This document shows, in pieces, positions 46,155 through 52,292 of a stretch of DNA of 52,292 nucleotides. Within the stretch, counting starts at the first letter, position 1. The number at the start of each line of letters is the position of its first letter. Origin of the DNA: an uncultured bacterium (GTDB lineage: Bacteria > Bacillota > Clostridia > Oscillospirales > Oscillospiraceae). Under the pieces are notes generated by a model. That model was given only the letters and a program-made list of their open reading frames with translations, was not told where the DNA came from and ran no database searches. Location: NCBI GenBank assembly GCA_947073515.1, contig CAMTMC010000012.1:1-52292 (forward strand), given 5' to 3'. The translations under genes and the position numbers were made by a program.

Positions 46155-47252
46155 ATGAACAAAGTATTTTCCCTGCATGACGCGGTCGCCAAATTCGTAG
46201 AGGACGGCGACGTGCTGGCCATCGGCGGCTTCACCACCAACCGCAAGCCCTACGCCACCGTCTCTGAGATGCTGCGCCAGGGCAAAAAGGACTTCATCGT
46301 CTACGCCGGCCCCGGCGGCGGCGAGGTGGACATGCTCATCGGCGAGGGCCGGGTGGCCGCCTACATCAACTGCTACACCGCCAACTCCGGCTACACCAAC
46401 GTCTCCCGCCGGTTCCGGGCCGCCATCGAGAAGGGCGAGCTCACCTACGAGGACTACTCCCAGGACGTGCTGATGCTCATGCTCCACGCCGCCTCCCTGG
46501 GCCTGCCCTTCCTGCCCGTGCGGCTGATGCAGGGCTCCGGCCTGATGAAGTTCTGGGGTATCAGCGAGGAGAAGCGCAAGGCCATGCCCAAGCTGGAGGA
46601 CCTGAAGTGCGCCGAGATCGAAAACCCCATGGTCCCCGGCCAGAAGGTGGTGGCCGTCCCCGTGCCCAGGATTGACACCGCCATCATCCACGTGCAGCAG
46701 GCCAGCCCCGACGGCACCTGCATCATCTGCGGCGACGAGTTCCACGACATCGACATCGCCGTGGCCGCCCGGAAGACCATCGTCACCTGCGAGGAGATCG
46801 TCTCCGACGAGTTCATCCGCCGGGACCCCACCAAGACCCGGATCTTTGGCGAGTGCGTCCAGGCCGTGGTGAAGGCCCCCTACGGCGCCTGGCCCTCCCA
46901 GTGCTACGACTACTACGACGACGACGACGCCGGCCTGAAGGAGTACGACAAGGCCAGCAAGTACCAGGACGCCGAGGACGCCAAGCAGCAGCTGGCCAAG
47001 GCCGCCGCCAAGGCCGAGAAGGCCGCCGCCGCCAAGCCCGAGGACGGGAAGCTGGCCGAGGCCGCCCAGCGGGCCAAGAAGGCCGCCGAGGACGCCGCCT
47101 CCGGCGTGAAAATCCCCGAGACCTTCAAGGACTATGTGGACAAGTGGGTGTACAGCTGCCCGGACCAGGAGGCCCTGCTGGACAAGATCGGCGGCAGCCG
47201 CCTCATGCGCCTGAAGAACGAGCCCCACCTGGGCTACTCCACCACGCACTAA
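46155..47252 (+). CDS. gctA: Glutaconate CoA-transferase subunit A
   Basis: This 365-residue subunit has a family I CoA-transferase fold and with GctB moves CoA from acetyl-CoA to (R)-2-hydroxyglutarate or glutaconate. It has VLAIGGFTTNRKPYA near the start, VYAGPGGGEVDMLIG, LPVRLMQGSGLMKF and SPDGTCIICGDEFHDIDIA. Known GctA is about 320 residues. The excess comes from an Ala/Lys/Glu-rich helical insertion at about 275-316 (AAAKAEKAAAAKPEDGKL) that looks like a coiled-coil arm. GctB follows 20 bp later. Confidence 0.95.
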   Translation: MNKVFSLHDAVAKFVEDGDVLAIGGFTTNRKPYATVSEMLRQGKKDFIVYAGPGGGEVDMLIGEGRVAAYINCYTANSGYTNVSRRFRAAIEKGELTYEDYSQDVLMLMLHAASLGLPFLPVRLMQGSGLMKFWGISEEKRKAMPKLEDLKCAEIENPMVPGQKVVAVPVPRIDTAIIHVQQASPDGTCIICGDEFHDIDIAVAARKTIVTCEEIVSDEFIRRDPTKTRIFGECVQAVVKAPYGAWPSQCYDYYDDDDAGLKEYDKASKYQDAEDAKQQLAKAAAKAEKAAAAKPEDGKLAEAAQRAKKAAEDAASGVKIPETFKDYVDKWVYSCPDQEALLDKIGGSRLMRLKNEPHLGYSTTH

Positions 47253-47272
47253 AGTTTGGGAGGTACATAGAA

Positions 47273-48076
47273 ATGGCTGATTATACGAAATATACCAAGC
47301 AGGAGATGCAGGCTTACGCCATCGCCAAGAACATCAAGGAGAACCAGATCGTCATCGTGGGCACCGGCCTGCCCCTGATCGGCGCCTCCCTGGCCAAGCG
47401 GGTGGTTTGCCCCTCCTGCCACCCCATCGTGGAGAGCGGCCTGATGGACTGCGACCCCGTTGAGGTGCCCCGCTCCGTGGGCGATAACCGCTTTATGGCC
47501 CACTGTGCCGTCCAGTGGCCCAACGTGCGCTTCGTGGGCTTTGAGGCCAACGAGTGGCTCCACGACGAGGACCGGCTCATCGCCTTCATCGGCGGCGCCC
47601 AGATCGACCCCTACGGCAACGTGAACTCCACCTGCATCTTCGGCAAGGGGGACTACCTCCAGCCCGCCACCCGGTTCACCGGCTCCGGCGGCGCCAACGG
47701 CATCGCCACCTACTGCAACACCATCATCATGATGCAGCACCAGAAGCGCCGCTTCATGGACAAGGTGGACTACATCACCTCCTGCGGCTGGATGGACGGC
47801 CCCGGCGGCCGGGAGAAGGCCGGCCTGCCCGGCAACCGGGGGCCCCAGATGGTGGTCACCGACCTGGGCATCATGAAGTTTGACGAGAATACCAAGCGCA
47901 TGTACCTGGCCTATTACTACCCGTTCTCCACCCCCGAGATGGTCCAGGAGAACACCGGCTTCGAGGTGGACGTGTCCCGGGCCCAGCTGTTTGAGGGCCC
48001 CTCCCCCGAGATCATCAAGATCATCCGGGAGGAGATCGACCCCGGCCAGGCCTTCATCAAGGTGCCCAAGGAGTAA
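47273..48076 (+). CDS. gctB: Glutaconate CoA-transferase subunit B
   Basis: This 267-residue beta subunit carries the catalytic Glu that forms the enzyme-CoA thioester, seen in IVESGLMDCDP (about residue 55). Other family marks are NQIVIVGTGLPLIGASLAKR, FIGGAQIDPYGNVNST, GSGGANGIATYCN and VVTDLGIMKFDE. The length equals that of known GctB. AGGAGG-like GGGAGGT precedes the ATG. It is the partner of gctA. Confidence 0.96.
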   Translation: MADYTKYTKQEMQAYAIAKNIKENQIVIVGTGLPLIGASLAKRVVCPSCHPIVESGLMDCDPVEVPRSVGDNRFMAHCAVQWPNVRFVGFEANEWLHDEDRLIAFIGGAQIDPYGNVNSTCIFGKGDYLQPATRFTGSGGANGIATYCNTIIMMQHQKRRFMDKVDYITSCGWMDGPGGREKAGLPGNRGPQMVVTDLGIMKFDENTKRMYLAYYYPFSTPEMVQENTGFEVDVSRAQLFEGPSPEIIKIIREEIDPGQAFIKVPKE

Positions 48077-48297
48077 AAAAATTCGATTGAAACCCGCTTC
48101 GCCGGGCTTTCAATTGAGGGGGACGCGGCCCGGCCGCGGGCACTCGCTTCGCTCGCGCGCTTGCGGGCCGAGAAGAGTTTTTCGGGTCGGCGGAGCCGCC
48201 CGAAAAACGGATTTCAATTCCTTCGCGCCTGCGGGCGCGAACTCTGCAAAGGTGTCCGGCGGGCCGCCCCCGTATAATATATTAGGAGGAGTTTACA
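48077..48297. repeat. Palindrome cluster between gctB and gcdA
   Basis: Three or four large stems follow each other: TTGAAACCCG / CGGGCTTTCAA (48087-48114), CGGCCCGCAAGCGC-type with GCGGGCACTCGCTTCGCTCG (48125-48170), GTTTTTCGGGTCGGC / GCCGCCCGAAAAAC (48177-48208) and CGCGCCTGCGGGCGCG (48225-48240). They may protect or attenuate the message between the two halves of the operon. Confidence 0.6.
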
Positions 48298-50061
48298 TTG
48301 GGTAATTATTCCATGCCGAAATACTTTCAGAATATGCCCGTGGTGGGCAAGGCCGTGAAGGCCAACGCCGAGAACGTCAACGAGCTGCGGGCCATTGAGG
48401 ACGACATCCACGCCCACATCGTGGAGGCCCTGTCCAGCGGCAAGGCCGACGAGGACATGAACGCCAAGGGCCAGCTCACCGCCATGCAGCGGGTGGCCCT
48501 GCTGGTGGACGAGGGCACCTGGTGTCCCCTGAACAGCCTGTACAACCCCGAGCATAACAAGAACGGCTCCACCTCCATTGTCAAGGGCCTGGGCCGGGTG
48601 AACGGCAAGTGGTGCTGTGTCATCGCCTCGGACAACAAGAAGCACGCCGGCACCTGGGTGCCCGGCCAGGCGGACAACCTGCTCCGGGGCAGCGACACCG
48701 CCAAGCGGCTGCGCATCCCCCTGATCTACCTGCTGGAGTGCGCCGGCGTGGAGCTGGACAAGCAGGAGAAGGTCTACCCCAACCGCCGGGGCGGCGGCAC
48801 CCCCTTCTACCGCAACTCTGAGCTCAACCAGATGGGCGTGCCCGTCATCGTGGGCATCCACGGCACCAACCCCGCCGGCGGCGGCTACCACTCCATCTCC
48901 CCCACCGTGCTGGTGGCCCACGAGAAGGCCAACATGGCCGTGGGCGGCGCGGGCATCGTGGGCGGCATGAACCCCAAGCCCCACGTGGACATGGAGGCCG
49001 CCCTGGCCCAGATCGAGGCCACCAAGGGTTTACGGGCCGACCCGCCGGGAAGCGTCTCCATCCACTACGGGGAGACCGGCTTCTTCCGGGAGGTGTACGC
49101 CGACCAGGAGGGGGTCATCGCCGGCATCAAGAAGTACGTGGACATGCTGCCCGCCTTTGACCTGGAGTTCTTCCGGGTGGACACCCCCCAGTCCCCCGCC
49201 ATGTCCGACGTGGAGCTGTACGACCTGGTGCTCAACAACAAGAACCGCCCCTACGACATGTACTCCGTCATCGGCCGCCTGTTCGACGGCAGCCAGTTCA
49301 TGGAGTACAAGAAGGGCTACGGCCCCGAGATGATCACCGGCATCGCCAAGGTGGACGGCCTGCTGGTGGGCGTGGTGGCCAACCAGCAGGGGGTGTTCCC
49401 CAACTACCCCGAGTACAAGATGGCCAAGTACGGCCAGTCCATGGGCGCCGGCGGCAAGCTGTACCGCCAGGGCCTGATTAAGATGAACGAGTTCGTCACC
49501 CTGTGCGCCCGGGACCGCCTGCCTATGGTGTGGATCCAGGACACCACCGGCATCGACGTGGGTGACGACGCCGAGGTGGCCGAGCTGCTGGGCCTGGGCC
49601 AGTCTCTGATCTACTCCATCCAGTCCTCCGGCCTGCCCATGATGGAGATTACCCTGCGCCGGGGCACCGCCGCCGCCCACTACGTGCTGGGCGGGCCCCA
49701 GGGCAACGACAACAACGCCTTCTCCCTGGGCACCGCCGCCACCGAGATCAACGTGATGAACGGCAAGACCGCCGCCAACGCCATGTACACCGGCCGCCTG
49801 GCCAAGGACCAGAAGGCCGGCAAGGACCTCCAGCCCACCATTGACAAGATGAACGCCCTCATCGACGACTACGACCTGAAGTCCAAGCCCCTGTACTGCG
49901 CCCAGGCCGGCCTGGTGGACGAGGTGGTGGATATGCCCATGATGCGCAACTACATCGTGGCCTTCGCCGACTCCTGCTACCAGAACCCCGAGAGCATCTG
50001 CCCCTTCCACCAGATGCTGCTGCCCAGGACCATTAAGGACTACGAGGACGGGCATAAATAA
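48298..50061 (+). CDS. gcdA: Glutaconyl-CoA decarboxylase alpha subunit (carboxyltransferase)
   Basis: This 587-residue carboxyltransferase removes CO2 from glutaconyl-CoA to give crotonyl-CoA and passes the carboxyl to biotin on the gamma subunit, driving the sodium pump. It starts at TTG 48298 (GNYSMPKYFQNMPVVGK), 8 nt after AGGAGG; the same GxYSMPxYFQNMP start is known in GcdA. It contains two crotonase-like domains (GTNPAGGGYHSISPT, VANQQGVFPNYPEY, WIQDTTGIDVGDDAEVAE, LGGPQGNDNNAFSLGTA). The membrane and biotin subunits are outside the window. Confidence 0.95.
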   Translation: MGNYSMPKYFQNMPVVGKAVKANAENVNELRAIEDDIHAHIVEALSSGKADEDMNAKGQLTAMQRVALLVDEGTWCPLNSLYNPEHNKNGSTSIVKGLGRVNGKWCCVIASDNKKHAGTWVPGQADNLLRGSDTAKRLRIPLIYLLECAGVELDKQEKVYPNRRGGGTPFYRNSELNQMGVPVIVGIHGTNPAGGGYHSISPTVLVAHEKANMAVGGAGIVGGMNPKPHVDMEAALAQIEATKGLRADPPGSVSIHYGETGFFREVYADQEGVIAGIKKYVDMLPAFDLEFFRVDTPQSPAMSDVELYDLVLNNKNRPYDMYSVIGRLFDGSQFMEYKKGYGPEMITGIAKVDGLLVGVVANQQGVFPNYPEYKMAKYGQSMGAGGKLYRQGLIKMNEFVTLCARDRLPMVWIQDTTGIDVGDDAEVAELLGLGQSLIYSIQSSGLPMMEITLRRGTAAAHYVLGGPQGNDNNAFSLGTAATEINVMNGKTAANAMYTGRLAKDQKAGKDLQPTIDKMNALIDDYDLKSKPLYCAQAGLVDEVVDMPMMRNYIVAFADSCYQNPESICPFHQMLLPRTIKDYEDGHK

Positions 50062-50308
50062 GAGGGGTTCGCTCCGGGAAGTTCGCTTTCGCCGGAATAC
50101 AATCCCCCGTCTGGCTTTCGGCCATCTCCCCCTGACAGGGGGGAGTCGGCCCCCTTTTAAAAGGGGGCTTTAGGCGGCCACCCCACCTCCCCCTTTGGGG
50201 GAGGTGGCCCGAAGGGCCGGAGAGGGTCCCTCAGTCAGCCTGACGGCTGACAGCTCCCCCGAAAGGGGGAGTCAGGGGGGCTTTACCAAACAATTAGGAG
50301 AAACAAGT
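50062..50308. repeat. Intergenic repeat block between gcdA and hgdC
   Basis: GGCCCCCTTTTAAAAGGGGGC, CCTCCCCCTTTGGGGGAGG, GGCCCGAAGGGCC, CAGCCTGACGGCTG and CTCCCCCGAAAGGGGGAG follow each other. These are variants of the blocks at 26270 and 37719. Confidence 0.7.
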
Positions 50309-51103
50309 ATGAGTATCTACACCCTGGGAATCGACATCGGCTCCACCGCCTCCAAGTGCGTCATGCTGGAGGACGGCAAGGAGATCGTAGGAAAATCCCT
50401 CATCGCCGTGGGGGCGGGCACCAGCGGGCCCCAGCGGGCCATCGCCCAGGTGCTGGAGGAGTCCGGGAAGACCCGGGAGGACATGGCGTTCGTCCTGGCC
50501 ACCGGCTACGGCCGCAACTCCATGCTGGAGCTGGCCGACCAGCAGATGAGCGAGCTGAGCTGCCACGCCAAGGGGGCCGCCTTCCTGTTCCCCGAGGTCC
50601 ACACCGTGGTGGACATCGGCGGCCAGGACGTGAAGGTCCTGCAAATTGAGAACGGCGTGATGACCAACTTCGTCATGAACGACAAGTGCGCCGCCGGCAC
50701 CGGCCGCTTCCTGGACGTGATGGCCCGGGTGCTGGAGGTGAAGGTGGAGGAGCTGGGCGCTTTAGGGGCCCAGTCCACCAAAAACGTGCCCATCAGCTCC
50801 ACCTGCACCGTCTTTGCCGAGAGCGAGGTCATCAGCCAGCTGTCCATGGACACCGACAAGCGGGACATCATCAACGGCATCCACCACTCGGTGGCCGCCC
50901 GGGTGGCCGGCCTGGCCCACCGGGTGGGCGTCCGGGACCAGGTGGTCATGACCGGCGGCGTGGCCCAGAACACCGGGGTGGTCAAGGCCCTGGAGGAGGA
51001 GCTGGGCCATATCATCTACACCTCCCCCCTCACCCAGTACAACGGCGCCCTGGGCGCCGCCCTGTTCGCCTGGCAGAAGTATCAGAAGGCGCAGAAGACA
51101 TGA
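50309..51103 (+). CDS. hgdC: 2-hydroxyglutaryl-CoA dehydratase activator
   Basis: This 264-residue homodimeric ASKHA-fold ATPase holds one [4Fe-4S] cluster between subunits and injects a high-energy electron into HgdAB. The sequence shows [14 protein letters not shown] (ATP phosphate loop 1), [12 protein letters not shown], cluster ligand Cys in [13 protein letters not shown] and the second in [13 protein letters not shown], and [11 protein letters not shown]. Length fits the known activators. ATG 50309 follows TTAGGAGA. The stop overlaps the next start (ATGA). Confidence 0.96.
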   Translation: MSIYTLGIDIGSTASKCVMLEDGKEIVGKSLIAVGAGTSGPQRAIAQVLEESGKTREDMAFVLATGYGRNSMLELADQQMSELSCHAKGAAFLFPEVHTVVDIGGQDVKVLQIENGVMTNFVMNDKCAAGTGRFLDVMARVLEVKVEELGALGAQSTKNVPISSTCTVFAESEVISQLSMDTDKRDIINGIHHSVAARVAGLAHRVGVRDQVVMTGGVAQNTGVVKALEEELGHIIYTSPLTQYNGALGAALFAWQKYQKAQKT

Positions 51104-51276
51104 AAAAAGTTTTGTTTGGCATCGCCCTGATTTTGTTCGCCATTTTGTCTATGATGTGTGACGGCTGGGTCCGCCATCTGGTGGGCAATTTGCTCAGTCA
51201 GGACCAGTTCGCCATGCTGTTCGGCCTGGCGGGACTGGTCATCGCCGGAATCGGCGCGTTTACAAAGGACAAATGA
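51100..51276 (+). CDS. 58-residue membrane peptide between hgdC and hgdA
   Basis: It starts [19 protein letters not shown], overlapping the hgdC stop by 4 bp (ATGA), so it is translationally coupled. Two hydrophobic segments (about 4-20 and 36-53, [16 protein letters not shown]) flank a short polar loop [16 protein letters not shown]. It could be a small helical-hairpin membrane protein. No family is recognised. Position inside the hgd operon suggests a link to the pathway, but the role is unknown. Confidence 0.7.
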   Translation: MKKVLFGIALILFAILSMMCDGWVRHLVGNLLSQDQFAMLFGLAGLVIAGIGAFTKDK

Positions 51277-51283
51277 CGCACCC

Positions 51284-51355
51284 GTAGGGGCGGATATGAT
51301 CCGCCCGCCGTAATTGTTTCGTATCATTTTCGGGCGGATGATATCCGCCCCTACA
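51284..51355. repeat. REP element between the small membrane gene and hgdA
   Basis: GTAGGGGCGGATATGATCCG (from 51284) pairs with GGGCGGATGATATCCGCCCC (to about 51352) around an AT-rich loop, the same form as at 41728-41797. Confidence 0.8.
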
Positions 51356-51400
51356 GCGAAACCCATTACTTCAAACAATTATTGTTAGGAGGAATAACCC

Positions 51401-52292
51401 ATGGCAAAAGAAGTAAGCCCCGGCGTGCTGGCCCTGCGTAAGGTCGTGGAGGACGTGTACGCCGACGCCCGGGAGGCCAAGAAACAGGGCAAGCTGGTGG
51501 GCTGGTCCAGCTCCAAGTTCCCCTGCGAGCTGGCCGAGGCCTTCGGCCTGAACGTGATGTACCCCGAGAACCAGGCCGCCGGCATCGCCGCCAACCGGGA
51601 CGGCGAGATCATGTGCAAGGCCGCCGAGGACCTGGGCTTTGACAACGATATCTGCGGCTACGCCCGCATCTCCCTGGCCTACGCCGCCGGCAAGCGGGCC
51701 AGCCGGAAGTTCGACCCCGAGACCCTGGAGTACGTCATCAACCCCGCCAGCGGCCGCCCCCTGAAGGACGAGAACGGCAAGGTGGTCATGGGGGAGGACG
51801 GCAAGCCCGTGAAGGACCCCAAGACCATGCAGCCCTACACCGTGCTGGACGACATCCACGAGATCGAGGCCCTGCCCGAGACCACCGAGAAGGAGATCGC
51901 CTACAAGAACTTCCGCCGGGAGGCCATTAAACCCTACCGCCAGATGCGGATGCCCCAGCCCGACTTCGTGCTGTGCTGCAACAACATCTGCAACTGCATG
52001 ACCAAGTGGTATGAGAACATCGCCCGCATGTGCAACATCCCCCTGATTATGATCGACATCCCCTACAACAACACCGTGGAGGTCCACGACACCAACGTGG
52101 CCTACGTCCGGGCCCAGTTCGACCACGCCATCAAGCAGCTGGAGGAGCTCACCGGCAAAAAGTTCGACGAGAAGAAGTTTGAGGAGGCCTGCGCCAACGC
52201 CAACCGCACCGCCTCCGCCTGGCTGCGGGTGTGCGACTACCTGCAGTACAAGCCCGCCCCCTACTCCGGCTTTGACCTGTTCAACCACATGG
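51401..52292 (+). CDS. hgdA: 2-hydroxyglutaryl-CoA dehydratase alpha subunit (cut by window edge)
   Basis: The first 297 residues of a protein of about 440-480 are present. With HgdB it removes water from (R)-2-hydroxyglutaryl-CoA by a ketyl-radical mechanism. It has KLVGWSSSKFPCELAEAFGL near the start, FDNDICGYARISLAYAAGK with a conserved Cys, and CCNNICNCMTKWYENIAR (about 188-205), which contains further cluster-ligand Cys. ATG 51401 has TTAGGAGGA 7 nt upstream. hgdB should follow outside the window. Confidence 0.95.
   Translation, partial: MAKEVSPGVLALRKVVEDVYADAREAKKQGKLVGWSSSKFPCELAEAFGLNVMYPENQAAGIAANRDGEIMCKAAEDLGFDNDICGYARISLAYAAGKRASRKFDPETLEYVINPASGRPLKDENGKVVMGEDGKPVKDPKTMQPYTVLDDIHEIEALPETTEKEIAYKNFRREAIKPYRQMRMPQPDFVLCCNNICNCMTKWYENIARMCNIPLIMIDIPYNNTVEVHDTNVAYVRAQFDHAIKQLEELTGKKFDEKKFEEACANANRTASAWLRVCDYLQYKPAPYSGFDLFNHM

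Overview
The window is GC-rich, densely coded and built like a chromosome of an anaerobic Bacillota in the Oscillospiraceae (Flavonifractor / Intestinimonas / Lawsonibacter-like). The evidence is the 2-hydroxyglutarate route of glutamate fermentation (gctA, gctB, gcdA, hgdC, hgdA), a minimal SufCB-type Fe-S assembly pair, a T-box leader, Gram-positive LexA and sigma-A signals, strong AGGAGG ribosome sites and several families of intergenic palindromic repeats. The genus is an inference. No rRNA, tRNA, CRISPR array, complete insertion sequence or prophage was seen.

Layout: 1-2.2 kb, a gene tail and a convergent KdpD/KdpE-like two-component pair. 2.4-8.7 kb, pyrE, a RadC-family gene, LexA-boxed uvrB, a divergent small-protein/XRE module, ybaK, a broken membrane-protein gene and a TfoX-DUF3788 fusion. 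8.9-17.8 kb, uvrA, a second small-protein/XRE module with tandem XRE genes, a COG2426 membrane protein, recD2, cdd, a GNAT gene split by an amber codon and a DUF378 protein. 17.8-19.5 kb (minus), an HPt protein and a response regulator with a degenerate HD-GYP domain. 19.9-28.5 kb, an arginine cluster argG-argH-argC-argJ-argB-argD-argF. 28.6-37.7 kb (minus), a DUF6291-like protein, a MATE exporter, a threonine aldolase-like enzyme, and an operon of Phe T-box, polysaccharide deacetylase, pheS and pheT. 38.1-45 kb, the SufC/SufB-like pair, NAD(P)HX repair enzyme, a lipoprotein, alr, a solitary mazF and a secreted protein. 45.1-52.3 kb, an AraC regulator divergent from the glutamate fermentation genes, which run off the right edge inside hgdA.

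How genes work together: bifunctional ArgJ recycles the acetyl group, so argC/J/B/D/F and argG/H cover most of arginine synthesis without an argE in view. HgdC activates the HgdAB dehydratase by ATP-driven electron transfer, GctAB supplies 2-hydroxyglutaryl-CoA and GcdA is the carboxyltransferase of the sodium-pumping glutaconyl-CoA decarboxylase. UvrA, UvrB, RecD2 and a RadC-family protein form a dispersed DNA-repair theme.

The most unusual structure is a pair of 156-157 bp hairpin-rich inserts at the exact 3' ends of two unrelated genes, uvrB and argH. Each is flanked by a direct duplication of the last 73-81 bp of the host gene, so the host frame stays intact and a second copy of its tail is left downstream. 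At argH the downstream copy still carries the GTGA overlap with argC, which shows it is the original end. This looks like a small gene-tail-duplicating element that I do not recognise. Other points of interest are two divergent XRE/small-protein modules, a Phe T-box that reads first into a deacetylase gene, a MITE with 14-bp terminal repeats, and large composite intergenic repeats.
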